Made by a program: the position numbers and the translations under genes
Shown here: positions 55,952 through 64,000 of the stretch, in pieces
Numbering within the stretch: the first letter of the stretch is position 1
How the letters are laid out: each line of letters opens with the position of its first letter
From: Neisseria animaloris
Lineage (GTDB): Bacteria; Pseudomonadota; Gammaproteobacteria; Burkholderiales; Neisseriaceae
DNA length: 64,000 nucleotides
Reading direction: 5' to 3'
Assembly (NCBI RefSeq): GCF_900637855.1
Contig: NZ_LR134440.1
Location: 124,001-188,000, forward strand
The notes under the pieces: model-generated
Database searches by the model: none
What the model was told of the DNA's origin: nothing
Seen by the model: the letters and a program-made list of their open reading frames with translations, nothing else

Positions 55952-56206
55952 ATGAAATATACTGTTTTACTTTTTACTTTATTATTAGGGGCTTGTGCAA
56001 GTACTCCGGAAGAGGAATATCTGGTGTCTGCTTATGATAGTCATGGCCGCTTGTTAAGCAAACGGGTTGAAATGGGCAGCAATAGAGCAGGTGTTCCGTT
56101 TGCACGGGATACTTTATGTAAAGTACACCCGAAAGCAATCATCCGTGTGCACAATAAAGCGACCAAACAAATGGTAAAAGAATATCCGCCGTATAAGTGC
56201 CGTTGA
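55952..56206 (+). CDS. small hypothetical lipoprotein inside the suc cluster
   Basis: An 84-residue protein with a lipoprotein signal peptide (MKYTVLLFTLLLGAC, lipobox LGAC, Cys15). The mature part is basic and about 70 residues long (STPEEEYLVSAYDSHGRLLS... to VKEYPPYKCR), with Cys residues in DTLCKVHPK and at YKCR that could form a disulfide. I recognise no family. It sits between sucB and lpd on the same strand, 71 bases after sucB and 63 before lpd, so it is probably co-transcribed with the 2-oxoglutarate dehydrogenase genes, although its product would go to the envelope. ATAGAAGAAT before the start is a weak ribosome-binding site. Confidence 0.72.
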   Translation: MKYTVLLFTLLLGACASTPEEEYLVSAYDSHGRLLSKRVEMGSNRAGVPFARDTLCKVHPKAIIRVHNKATKQMVKEYPPYKCR

Positions 56207-56269
56207 TGCTGTAAACGGCTTTTTATTTTGATGCCTGCCGCTTTGCAGGCAACAGCAAAGGATTTTGAG

Positions 56270-57700
56270 ATGTCACAATTTGATGTAGTGGTTATCGGTG
56301 CCGGCCCGGGCGGTTATATTGCCGCCATTCGTGCCGCACAACTCGGTTTTAAGACGGCTTGCATTGATGCAGGGGTTAATAAGGCAGGCGACGCGCAGGC
56401 ATTGGGCGGTACTTGTTTAAATGTGGGCTGTATTCCGTCTAAAGCCTTGTTGCAGTCGTCCGAACATTTCCATGCAGCTAAGCATGATTTTGCCGAGCAC
56501 GGCATTACGGTAGGCAGTGTGAAATTCGATGCTGCCAAAATGATTGAACGTAAAGATGCAATTGTTACCAAACTTACCGGTGGTATTAAGTTTCTTTTCC
56601 AAAAAAACAAAGTGGAAAGCCTGTTCGGTAAAGGATCGTTGAAAGGTCGTAACGGTGATTTGTGGCAGGTAGAAGTGGACGACAAAGGCAAAAAAACGAT
56701 TATTGAAGCCAAACATGTGATTATTGCCACCGGTTCCGTACCACGCCCGTTACCTTTAATTGAAATTGACAATGTCAATGTGTTGGATAACGAAGGGGCA
56801 TTGAATTTGACCAAAGTGCCGAAAAAGCTGGGCGTTATCGGTTCCGGTGTAATCGGTTTGGAAATGGGTTCCGTATGGAAACGTGTGGGTTCGGAAGTTA
56901 TCATTCTTGAAGCTCTACCTACTTTCTTGGCTGCTGCCGACCAGCAAATTGCTAAAGAAGCCTTTAAAGTATTTACTAAAGAGCAAGGTTTGGTAATTGA
57001 GTTGGGCGTGAAACTGAATGAGATTAAAAATAGCAAAAAAGGCGTAACGGTTTCTTATGAGGTAGATGGTCAGGCCAAAGAAGAAACCTTTGACAAACTG
57101 ATTGTTTCCATCGGCCGTATTCCCAATACCGAAGGATTGAATGCCGAAGCGGTAGGTTTGGAAAAAGACGAGCGCGGCTTCATCAAAGTGGACGCTGAAT
57201 GCCACACCAATCTGCCTAATGTTTGGGCGATTGGTGATGTGGTGCGCGGCCCGATGTTGGCACATAAAGCCAGCGACGAAGGAGTGGCTGTTGCCGAGCG
57301 TATTGCAGGTCAAAAACCGCATTTGGATTTCAACACTATTCCGTTTGTGATTTATACCGACCCTGAAATCGCATGGGTAGGTAAAACCGAAGAGCAGCTG
57401 AAAGCCGAAGGTATAGAATATAAAAAAGGCACTTCGGGGTTCGGCGCAAACGGCCGTGCGTTGGGTTTGGGCAAGGCCAAAGGTACGGTAAAAGTATTGG
57501 CTTGTGCCAAAACTGACCGCGTGTTGGGTGTGCATATGATCGGCCCGATGGTTTCCGAATTAGTTGCCGAGGGCGTGATGAGTATGGAATTTAGTGCCAG
57601 CAGCGAAGATATTGCCCGCATCGTTCATGCACATCCGACTTTATCGGAAGTGTTGCATGAAGCGGCGTTGGCCGTCGACAAGCGGGCATTGCACGGTTAA
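56270..57700 (+). CDS. lpd: dihydrolipoyl dehydrogenase (E3), standard form
   Basis: E3 of the 2-oxoglutarate dehydrogenase complex. With the ATG at 56270 (AAAGGATTTTGAG upstream) it has 476 residues and starts [23 protein letters not shown]. The redox disulfide is in [16 protein letters not shown] and the NAD-binding loop is [39 protein letters not shown] and the C-terminal [13 protein letters not shown] (catalytic His) follow. Unlike lpdA at 14759 it has no lipoyl domain. The extra 14 codons upstream ([14 protein letters not shown]) lack a ribosome-binding site. Confidence 0.96.
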   Translation: MSQFDVVVIGAGPGGYIAAIRAAQLGFKTACIDAGVNKAGDAQALGGTCLNVGCIPSKALLQSSEHFHAAKHDFAEHGITVGSVKFDAAKMIERKDAIVTKLTGGIKFLFQKNKVESLFGKGSLKGRNGDLWQVEVDDKGKKTIIEAKHVIIATGSVPRPLPLIEIDNVNVLDNEGALNLTKVPKKLGVIGSGVIGLEMGSVWKRVGSEVIILEALPTFLAAADQQIAKEAFKVFTKEQGLVIELGVKLNEIKNSKKGVTVSYEVDGQAKEETFDKLIVSIGRIPNTEGLNAEAVGLEKDERGFIKVDAECHTNLPNVWAIGDVVRGPMLAHKASDEGVAVAERIAGQKPHLDFNTIPFVIYTDPEIAWVGKTEEQLKAEGIEYKKGTSGFGANGRALGLGKAKGTVKVLACAKTDRVLGVHMIGPMVSELVAEGVMSMEFSASSEDIARIVHAHPTLSEVLHEAALAVDKRALHG

Positions 57701-57736
57701 TGGGAGGTGTCTGAAAATCCCAATAAAATCAAATCG

Positions 57737-57770
57737 AGCCGCCTCGTTGCAAGTAGGGCGGCTTTATTTT
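57737..57770 (+). terminator. intrinsic terminator after lpd
   Basis: AGCCGCC (57737-57743) pairs with GGCGGCT (57757-57763) and is followed by TTATTTT. It is not DUS-based, and probably ends the sdh-gltA-suc or sucAB-lpd transcript. Confidence 0.75.
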
Positions 57771-58008
57771 GATATTCCTCAAATTACTTTTTCAAGGCTG
57801 AGTGGACAATACGTCGAAATGCATAGCCGATGTGTTTTTCAGATGGCCTGAAAGACAGATTAAATTGCGGGAATAATAATATATAACAAAAAAATATACC
57901 TCAGAGCAGTATCGGGTGAAGGTATGTGTCTCATGCAGAAGCAGTTAAGCCATTAGATAGATTTTTGTAAAACAATATTTATGATTAATCTGCCGATAGG
58001 AGTGTCTT
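57771..58008. other. gap between lpd and the AGE-family gene
   Basis: AT-rich, with one imperfect DUS (TTTTCAGATGGCCTG, about 57836-57850). Nothing else is recognised; it should contain the promoter of the AGE-family gene. Confidence 0.35.
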
Positions 58009-59391
58009 ATGATAAACGCGTTACAAAATTTACAGCACAGACGCTGGTTGTTTGAGCAAAGCATTGCTTTGCTTGATTTTGCCCGTAAATCTAAAGTGTC
58101 TTTAGGTTTCGGCTATCTCGATAAAAACGGCGAAGTCGATTACGACCAACCTGTTCAAGCATGGATCAATTGCCGTATGACGCATATTTACAGCATTGGT
58201 GCGTTGATGGGGGTGGAAGGTTGTCGCGAACTTGCCGAACACGGTATTTGTGCATTGCTCGAATATTTTGAAGATCCTATACACGGTGGTTTTTTTGAAG
58301 CCATCGAGCATCAGCCCGATATCGACGGTAAAGCCGTACCCACGGAATCCGGTACACGAAAAACTGCTTATGCCCATGCGTTTGTATTGTTGGCCGCATC
58401 GAGCGGGGTGTTGGCATATATCAAGAGAGCCGATGAATTGTTTGACAAGATCAGCAAGGTTATCGACGAATATTTTTGGGATGAGGAAACCGGCAAAATG
58501 CGTGAATCTTTTTCACGCGATTTTTCAGAAAGCGAGCCTTATCGCGGCATCAACGCCAATATGCATATGGTGGAAGCCTGCCTTGCCACGTTTGATGCCC
58601 AACTGATGCAGAATCTTTCTTCAGCCGACGAACAGACGCTGAACTGGTTGCGGCGTGCCAACTCGATTATCGGTTTCACATTCGGTTTGGCCAAACAGAA
58701 CGATTACCGTATTCCCGAACATTTCGATGAAAATTGGCAGGTGCTTTGGAATTACAACGAAAACGACAAAGCACACCAGTTCCGCCCCTATGGTGTCACC
58801 GTCGGCCATGCTTTCGAATGGGCGCGGTTGGCGTGTAATGCGTCGGTTATGAATCAAAAATACGGCATCCGCGTTCGGGAAAATTTTGTCGATATCGCCC
58901 ACAATTTATTCCGCCAAGCCTTGAACAACTGGTGTTGCGACGGTGCGGACGGTTTTGTGTACACCACGGATTTCAAAGGCAAGCCGATTGTGCACGACCG
59001 TATGCATTGGGTATTGTGCGAAGCCATTGGTGCGAGCGTGGCGTTAAACGGCGTGGAGGCAGCTTCAAATGCATTGCCGCAGAAATCAACCAGAGTAGCC
59101 AACTATATCGCGGCAGAGCTGGGTAATGAGTTTTCTTATTGGTATGAAGAATTTATGGCTTATGCGGCAGGATTTTTGATTGAGGACGGCGGTAAGTGGC
59201 ATCATCAACTTGATGCCGAAAACCGTCCTGCCGACGGTATTTGGGCGGGCAAACCGGACATTTATCACGCATTCCAAAGTTTGATGCTGCCGCTGCTGCC
59301 TTTCGGGCATTTCATTACCGCTGCCGTGAGATACAACTCTCCTGACCGCTACCGACCTAAAATGGACGGTCGCGTTCGAATAGATATTTGA
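58009..59391 (+). CDS. AGE-family sugar epimerase/isomerase (YihS/mannose isomerase-like)
   Basis: A 460-residue (alpha/alpha)6-barrel enzyme of the N-acylglucosamine-2-epimerase superfamily. Similarity is closest to YihS and mannose isomerases, which interconvert aldose and ketose sugars. Shared stretches are HRRWLFEQSIALLDFARKSK, WINCRMTHIYSIGALMG, FSESEPYRGINANMHMVEA, RIPEHFDENWQVLWNYNENDKAHQFRPYGVTVGHAFEWARL and DGADGFVYTTDFKGKP. In the family two His residues act in catalysis; candidates here are in TVGHAFEW and IYHAFQS. No other sugar gene is nearby, and it sits between lpd and sucC, so its pathway is unknown. Confidence 0.85.
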   Translation: MINALQNLQHRRWLFEQSIALLDFARKSKVSLGFGYLDKNGEVDYDQPVQAWINCRMTHIYSIGALMGVEGCRELAEHGICALLEYFEDPIHGGFFEAIEHQPDIDGKAVPTESGTRKTAYAHAFVLLAASSGVLAYIKRADELFDKISKVIDEYFWDEETGKMRESFSRDFSESEPYRGINANMHMVEACLATFDAQLMQNLSSADEQTLNWLRRANSIIGFTFGLAKQNDYRIPEHFDENWQVLWNYNENDKAHQFRPYGVTVGHAFEWARLACNASVMNQKYGIRVRENFVDIAHNLFRQALNNWCCDGADGFVYTTDFKGKPIVHDRMHWVLCEAIGASVALNGVEAASNALPQKSTRVANYIAAELGNEFSYWYEEFMAYAAGFLIEDGGKWHHQLDAENRPADGIWAGKPDIYHAFQSLMLPLLPFGHFITAAVRYNSPDRYRPKMDGRVRIDI

Positions 59392-59498
59392 TAGGTTTGT
59401 CTTAATTATCAAATAGGAAACCGTTACATGCATGGCGCTGTAACGGTTTCTTGTTTGTTCCGTTATAATTCAAGTTTATTTTCAGACGGCCTTTCATC

Positions 59499-59789
59499 AT
59501 GAATCAAGAACTGCTCGGTATTATTTTTCTGCCTGCGGGCATTATCAGCATGTGCATGGCAGGGTTGTGGCAGATGTACGTGATGATGACTGAAAGTTAT
59601 ACGCTAAACCGTTACAAAGACAAACAATTGGTGTGGGTGGTGGCGGCTTTATTTTTCAGTTTCAGTTTGGCCGTATATTGGTTGTGTCCCAATGCCCGTA
59701 AGAAAGGGCTTCTATTTGCGTTGCTCGGAATAGGTGGCGCAGTGATGTATGTATTGGGGAAGCAATGGTTGCCTTTTACTGCGAAATGA
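59499..59789 (+). CDS. hypothetical small membrane protein
   Basis: A 96-residue protein with three hydrophobic segments: about residues 5-30, 45-62 and 69-88. Its tail is basic and short. I recognise no family. A DUS (TTTCAGACGGCC) ends 12 bases before the ATG, and no clear Shine-Dalgarno is present, so the start is less certain. Base composition is like its neighbours. It lies between the AGE-family gene and sucC on the same strand, closed by a DUS-pair terminator. Confidence 0.62.
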   Translation: MNQELLGIIFLPAGIISMCMAGLWQMYVMMTESYTLNRYKDKQLVWVVAALFFSFSLAVYWLCPNARKKGLLFALLGIGGAVMYVLGKQWLPFTAK

Positions 59790-59802
59790 TGATGTTTGTT
59801 TG

Positions 59803-59833
59803 GAGGCCGTCTGAAAAGTTTTCAGACGGCCTC
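59803..59833 (+). terminator. DUS-pair terminator after the small membrane protein gene
   Basis: GAGGCCGTCTGAAAA and its complement in a nearly loop-free dyad, 14 bases after the stop. Confidence 0.75.
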
Positions 59834-60260
59834 TTGCATGCAATATTCGGGCAGGCGGTTTAATGCAGGCTGAAATCCGCCGCTCGGCATAGGTTCGGTT
59901 TTCACGGCTTTCAGTAAGATGAAGGGTGAGGCCGGCGGGCAATGGATGTAGTCTGCTGTAATTCATAAAAGGCCGTCTGAAAGCATTTGTTGCTAGAACA
60001 ATGCCGGTTTGAAAATAACTCCGCATTATTATTGCTTTCAGACGGCCTCATATTCAATAGCGTCAGCTTTTCCGTTAACATCTGCGATAGCCTTTGATTT
60101 GATTAAGGTTAAAGTATAAAAACGGTTGTCTGGCGGCGTGCAAATGATGCAAGACGCGGTAATTTAAACTATACTGCTTCCGTTTAACCAAACAATCGGA
60201 TTATGGCGTTTCGCTTTTGTGGAGAAGCACCTGTCATCAACAATTATAGAGGACGATTTC
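59834..60260. other. gap of about 430 bases upstream of sucC
   Basis: It holds another DUS pair about 50 bases apart (59970-60050) and, near 60150-60180, candidate -10 elements (TATAAA, TATACT) without a well-spaced -35. It probably carries the sucCD promoter. No gene is seen. Confidence 0.4.
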
Positions 60261-61427
60261 ATGAACTTACATGAGTATCAGGCAAAAGAACTGCTTGCAA
60301 GCTACGGTTTGCCAGTGCAAGGCGGTATTTTGGCAGCCAGCGGCGAAGAAGCAGCAGCGGCTTACGACAAATTGGGCGGCAAGTTTGCCGTAGTCAAAGC
60401 CCAAGTTCATGCCGGCGGCCGCGGAAAAGCGGGCGGTGTCAAAGTGGTTAAAAGCCGCGAAGAAGCAAAAGAAGTAGCTGAGAGCCTGATTGGTACCAAT
60501 CTCGTTACTTATCAAACCGATGCCGACGGCCAGCCTGTTAACAGCGTTTTGGTTTGCGAAGACATGTATCCCGTCCAAACCGAGCTGTATCTGGGCGCAG
60601 TGGTCGACCGTTCCACCCGCCGCGTAACTTTCATGGCTTCGACCGAAGGCGGCGTGGAAATCGAAAAAGTAGCCGAAGAAACGCCTGAAAAAATCTTCAA
60701 AGTAACCGTTGATCCGCTGGTTGGCCTGCAACCGTGCCAAGCGCGCGAAGTAGCGTTCCAATTAGGCTTGAAAGATAAGCAAATCAACGAGTTCGTCAAA
60801 TTGATGACCGGTGCCTACAAAGCCTTTATCGAAAACGATTTCGCCTTGTTTGAAGTAAACCCGCTGGCGGTGCGCGAAAACGGCGATTTGGCCTGCGTGG
60901 ACGGCAAAATCGGTATCGACAGCAACGCGCTGTACCGTTTGCCCAAAATCGCCACCCTGCGCGACAAATCGCAAGAAAACGAACGTGAATTGAAAGCCTC
61001 CGAATTCGACCTGAACTATGTGGCCTTGGAAGGCAACATCGGCTGTATGGTGAACGGAGCAGGTTTGGCGATGGCCACTATGGACATCATCAAATTGAAA
61101 GGCGGCCAACCGGCGAACTTCCTCGACGTAGGTGGCGGCGCGACCAAAGAGCGCGTAGTAGAAGCCTTCAAACTGATTTTGGAAGACAAATCGGTGCAAG
61201 GTGTGCTAATCAACATCTTTGGCGGCATCGTGCGCTGCGACATGATTGCGGAAGCGATTGTAGCCGCCGTAAAAGAAGTGAACGTAACTGTTCCCGTGGT
61301 GGTTCGTTTGGAAGGCAACAACGCCGAACTGGGTGCCAAAATTCTGAACGAATCAGGCCTGAAACTGACTTCTGCCGACGGCTTGAATGACGCAGCCGAA
61401 AAAATCGTTGCAGCCGTAAAAGCCTAA
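60261..61427 (+). CDS. sucC: succinyl-CoA synthetase (ADP-forming) beta subunit
   Basis: Forms ATP and succinate from succinyl-CoA together with SucD. The 388 residues start [20 protein letters not shown] at the ATG of 60261, with AGAGGACG upstream; the 14 codons of open frame before it have no such site. An ATP-grasp domain follows ([18 protein letters not shown]). Then come the Mg2+-binding [29 protein letters not shown] and the C-terminal [17 protein letters not shown], which contacts the phosphohistidine of SucD. sucD starts 10 bases after its stop. Confidence 0.97.
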   Translation: MNLHEYQAKELLASYGLPVQGGILAASGEEAAAAYDKLGGKFAVVKAQVHAGGRGKAGGVKVVKSREEAKEVAESLIGTNLVTYQTDADGQPVNSVLVCEDMYPVQTELYLGAVVDRSTRRVTFMASTEGGVEIEKVAEETPEKIFKVTVDPLVGLQPCQAREVAFQLGLKDKQINEFVKLMTGAYKAFIENDFALFEVNPLAVRENGDLACVDGKIGIDSNALYRLPKIATLRDKSQENERELKASEFDLNYVALEGNIGCMVNGAGLAMATMDIIKLKGGQPANFLDVGGGATKERVVEAFKLILEDKSVQGVLINIFGGIVRCDMIAEAIVAAVKEVNVTVPVVVRLEGNNAELGAKILNESGLKLTSADGLNDAAEKIVAAVKA

Positions 61428-61437
61428 GGAGAACACA

Positions 61438-62328
61438 ATGAGCGTATTGATTAATAAAAACACCAAAGTATTGGTACAGGGTTTTACCGGCAAAAACGGT
61501 ACTTTCCATTCGGAGCAAGCGATTGCTTACGGCACTAAAGTGGTGGGCGGTGTTACCCCGGGCAAAGGCGGCCAAACCCATTTGAATTTGCCTGTTTTCA
61601 ACACCATGAAAGAAGCAGTGAAAGAAACCGGTGCGGATGCTTCAGTGATTTACGTTCCCGCGCCTTTCGTGTTGGATTCCATTGTTGAAGCCGTTGATTC
61701 TGGTGTAGGCTTGGTGGTTGTGATTACCGAAGGTGTGCCGACGCTGGACATGCTGAAAGCCAAACGTTATCTGGAAACCAACGGTAACGGCACTCGTTTG
61801 GTCGGCCCGAATTGCCCCGGCGTGATTACTCCCGGCGAATGCAAAATCGGCATTATGCCCGGCCATATCCATCAACCCGGCCGCATCGGTATTATTTCCC
61901 GTTCCGGCACGCTGACTTACGAAGCCGTGGCACAAACCACCAAACTGGGCTTGGGTCAGTCTACCTGTATCGGTATCGGCGGCGACCCGATTCCGGGTAT
62001 GAACCAAATCGATGCTTTGAAACTGTTCCAAGACGATCCGGACACCGATGCCATCATTATGATCGGCGAAATCGGCGGTACGGCTGAGGAAGAAGCTGCC
62101 GAATATATCCAAAGCAACGTAAGCAAACCGGTTGTCGGCTACATCGCCGGTGTAACCGCGCCTAAAGGCAAACGCATGGGCCATGCCGGTGCGATTATTT
62201 CCGGCGGTAAAGGTACTGCCGAGGAGAAATTCCGTGCCTTTGAAAAAGCCGGTATGGCTTACACCCGCAGCCCTGCCGAATTGGGCAGCACCATGCTGGA
62301 AGTGTTGAAAGCCAAAGGTTTGGCATAA
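61438..62328 (+). CDS. sucD: succinyl-CoA synthetase alpha subunit
   Basis: Binds CoA and carries the phosphohistidine intermediate. The 296 residues include the CoA-binding [47 protein letters not shown] and [10 protein letters not shown], and the active-site His in [28 protein letters not shown] precedes the ATG. It is the last gene of the TCA cluster and ends at a DUS-pair terminator shared with the convergent leuB. Confidence 0.97.
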   Translation: MSVLINKNTKVLVQGFTGKNGTFHSEQAIAYGTKVVGGVTPGKGGQTHLNLPVFNTMKEAVKETGADASVIYVPAPFVLDSIVEAVDSGVGLVVVITEGVPTLDMLKAKRYLETNGNGTRLVGPNCPGVITPGECKIGIMPGHIHQPGRIGIISRSGTLTYEAVAQTTKLGLGQSTCIGIGGDPIPGMNQIDALKLFQDDPDTDAIIMIGEIGGTAEEEAAEYIQSNVSKPVVGYIAGVTAPKGKRMGHAGAIISGGKGTAEEKFRAFEKAGMAYTRSPAELGSTMLEVLKAKGLA

Positions 62329-62344
62329 ACAGTTTAAAAGTTTG

Positions 62345-62380
62345 AAAGGCCGTCTGAAAATGTTTTCAGACGGCCTTTTT
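62345..62380. terminator. DUS-pair terminator between sucD and leuB
   Basis: AAAGGCCGTCTGAAAA and TTTTCAGACGGCC with a short loop and T-run, between convergent genes. Confidence 0.8.
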
Positions 62381-62395
62381 GTTGTATCTCGATGG

Positions 62396-63466
62396 TTATA
62401 GAGCAGCCAAAACAGCATCGCCCATTTCGGAGCAGGAAACGAGCTTGCAGCCTTCTTCAAAAATATCACCTGTACGGAAACCTTGTTCCAGCACTTTTTG
62501 CACAGCATTCTCAATGCGTTTGGCACCCGTTTCGTCATTCAGGCTATAACGCACCAGCATAGCCAGCGATAAAATCGTAGCAAGCGGATTGGCCTTGTTT
62601 TGGCCTGCGATATCGGGTGCGGAGCCGTGCGAAGGTTCGTACAAACCTTTGCCGGTTTCGTTCAAAGATGCAGATGGCAGCATACCGATAGAGCCGGTTA
62701 GCATTGAAGCCTGATCGCTCAAAATGTCGCCGAAAATATTGCCGGTAGCGATGACGTCAAACTGTTTCGGCGCGCGCACAAGCTGCATGGCGGCGTTGTC
62801 GACATACATATGCGAAAGCGCCACGTCGGGGTAATCTTTTGCGGTTTCGGTAAAGATTTCTTTCCATAGCTCGGTGGTTTCCAGCACGTTGGCTTTATCA
62901 ACCGAACACAGCTTTTTATTGCGTTTTTGTGCGGCTTCAAACGACACTTTGGCGATGCGAAGGATTTCGCTTTCGCTGTATTTCATGGTGTTGAAGCCTT
63001 CGCGCTCGCCGTTTTCCAGTGTGCGGATACCGCGCGGTTCGCCGAAATAAATATCGCCGGTCAGTTCGCGTACAATCAGAATATCCAAGCCTGCAACTAC
63101 TTCAGGTTTGAGCGTGGAAGCATTGGCTAACTCTTTATACAGAATGGCGGGGCGCAGATTGGCAAACAGGTTTAAATCTTTGCGGATGGCCAACAAGCCG
63201 CGTTCGGGGCGCAGCGGGCGGTCGAGATTGTCGTATTGCGGGCCGCCGACTGCGCCGAGCAATACGGCATCGGCTTCACGGCAGAGCTTTTGCGTGAATT
63301 CGGGGTAAGGATGGCCGTACTCGTCGTAGCCTGCACCGCCCAAAGGTGCGTATCGGTATTCGACATCGAGGCCGTCTGAAATCAATTTGTCTAACACGCG
63401 CACGGCTTGGGCGATAATTTCTGGGCCGATGCCGTCGCCGGGAAGAATGGCGATTTGTTTGGTCAT
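62396..63466 (-). CDS. leuB: 3-isopropylmalate dehydrogenase
   Basis: Oxidative decarboxylation of 3-isopropylmalate in leucine synthesis. The 356 residues begin [21 protein letters not shown]. The NAD-binding and substrate regions are [63 protein letters not shown] and [19 protein letters not shown], all family hallmarks. AAGGAAAGC precedes the ATG. No leuC or leuD lies downstream within the window, since sucD is convergent. The 320-base gap upstream separates it from the exopolyphosphatase gene. Confidence 0.96.
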   Translation of the reverse strand: MTKQIAILPGDGIGPEIIAQAVRVLDKLISDGLDVEYRYAPLGGAGYDEYGHPYPEFTQKLCREADAVLLGAVGGPQYDNLDRPLRPERGLLAIRKDLNLFANLRPAILYKELANASTLKPEVVAGLDILIVRELTGDIYFGEPRGIRTLENGEREGFNTMKYSESEILRIAKVSFEAAQKRNKKLCSVDKANVLETTELWKEIFTETAKDYPDVALSHMYVDNAAMQLVRAPKQFDVIATGNIFGDILSDQASMLTGSIGMLPSASLNETGKGLYEPSHGSAPDIAGQNKANPLATILSLAMLVRYSLNDETGAKRIENAVQKVLEQGFRTGDIFEEGCKLVSCSEMGDAVLAAL

Positions 63467-63786
63467 TTTTCAGCTTTCCTTCACAGAAGTAATATGATTT
63501 ATCGAAAGTGGAATAAAGGAATTTTATTATCTTCAAACCAGTAGAATTTTAATGAAACTAAACAGGCTTCTTTGTTTTTATTGGTTTAATTCCTGAAAGG
63601 GTCCAAGTTGTTTACATTTTTTCGGTTAAAGGATTTCGTTTGGGAAAAGTATTAAGAATCATCCTGCTTCACTGTATTTCTTAAACATTCTCGGGACTCG
63701 CAAAAATATTTTGTACAGGATGTTTGTACAAAAAACGAAAGGTGTGTAAGTAACGTTGGCACTCTCTCAACTGCTCGTTCAGCTCT
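63467..63786. other. gap of 320 bases upstream of leuB
   Basis: AT-rich and without a DUS or a recognised gene. It should carry the leuB promoter, which I could not place with confidence. Confidence 0.35.
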
Positions 63787-64000
63787 TTACTGGGGTTGTA
63801 CATTAAACGGCATATTGATTTTTTGCCATTGTTCGCTTTCATATTCTAGCGCACCATCAATCAAAGGGTGTTCGTCGAGCCAGTTTTGATCGATGCGTAA
63901 GGTAAAAGCTTTGCCGCTGTCGGCGGAGCGCAATTGGGTAAATTGTGGTAATTCCAGTGGTAAGCGGGAGCGGCAGAATAAGGCGGCAAGACGAAGTGAG
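63787..64000 (-). CDS. probable exopolyphosphatase (Ppx/GppA), 3' end
   Basis: A frame open through the right edge ends with TAA at 63787-63789, giving the last 70 residues. The visible part, LRLAALFCRSRLPLELPQF, then DSGKAFTLRIDQNWLDEHPLIDGALEYESEQW, is like the C-terminal end of Ppx, where the protein closes with 'LRIxxxWLxxHPL' and a short tail. Ppx removes terminal phosphate from polyphosphate. The catalytic N-terminal ASKHA domain lies outside the window, so the call rests on this tail alone. Confidence 0.65.
   Translation of the reverse strand, partial: SLRLAALFCRSRLPLELPQFTQLRSADSGKAFTLRIDQNWLDEHPLIDGALEYESEQWQKINMPFNVQPQ

Overview
The window is chromosomal DNA from a Neisseria-type betaproteobacterium. 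The clearest sign is the very frequent 12-mer AGGCCGTCTGAA and its complement, present in several dozen copies. It occurs singly inside genes and, most often, as inverted pairs that form stem-loops behind genes. This is the neisserial DNA uptake sequence in the 'AG-DUS' form, not the ATGCCGTCTGAA form of N. meningitidis and N. gonorrhoeae. The gene content agrees: pdhABC-type aceE-aceF-lpdA, waaF, hpnC, lepA-lepB, a TbpBA/LbpBA-type receptor with Slam, and the sdh-gltA-suc cluster. An animal- or oral-associated Neisseria outside the meningitidis/gonorrhoeae group is an inference from the DUS dialect and from an NAD malate dehydrogenase gene.

Layout. 1-10 kb: the end of a DMT-family transporter, an AT-rich orphan membrane protein, a BCCT transporter with a 42-residue membrane peptide behind it, a TcmP/LCM-type methyltransferase behind a Fur-box-like site, purM, an AI-2E family permease, and small genes including an SDR and an Smr-domain protein. 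10-16.6 kb: the pyruvate dehydrogenase complex (aceE, aceF, lipoyl-bearing lpdA). 16.6-34.9 kb: a 1276-residue FAD/Fe-S oxidoreductase, the SRP RNA gene ffs with a clear promoter and terminator, hpnC, waaF, proA, htpX, an aldehyde dehydrogenase, a YwqK-repeat protein, the pqiABC lipid-transport operon and lepA-lepB. Then argD.

36.2-44.4 kb: an accessory-looking module. Two internally deleted IS5-type elements in the same orientation bracket an iron-piracy operon read on the minus strand: a TbpB/LbpB-like surface lipoprotein, a TbpA/LbpA-like TonB-dependent receptor, and a Slam outer-membrane translocon that would export the lipoprotein. A sigma70-like promoter whose -35 is overlapped by a near-perfect Fur box lies about 315 bases upstream of the first start codon.

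44.4-64 kb: a YkvA-family protein, an NAD-type mdh, then the TCA cluster sdhCDAB-sdhE-gltA-sucA-sucB-(small lipoprotein)-lpd-(AGE-family isomerase)-(small membrane protein)-sucC-sucD. The minus-strand leuB and the 3' end of a probable exopolyphosphatase close the window.

Together the window covers the path from pyruvate through acetyl-CoA and most of the TCA cycle, with two separate E3 (lpd) genes, one in each 2-oxo-acid dehydrogenase cluster. I saw no tRNA, 5S/16S/23S rRNA, CRISPR array or prophage. The most unusual items are the IS-bracketed tbp-slam module, the BCCT-linked micropeptide, the AT-rich orphan and an uncharacterised small lipoprotein inside the suc operon.
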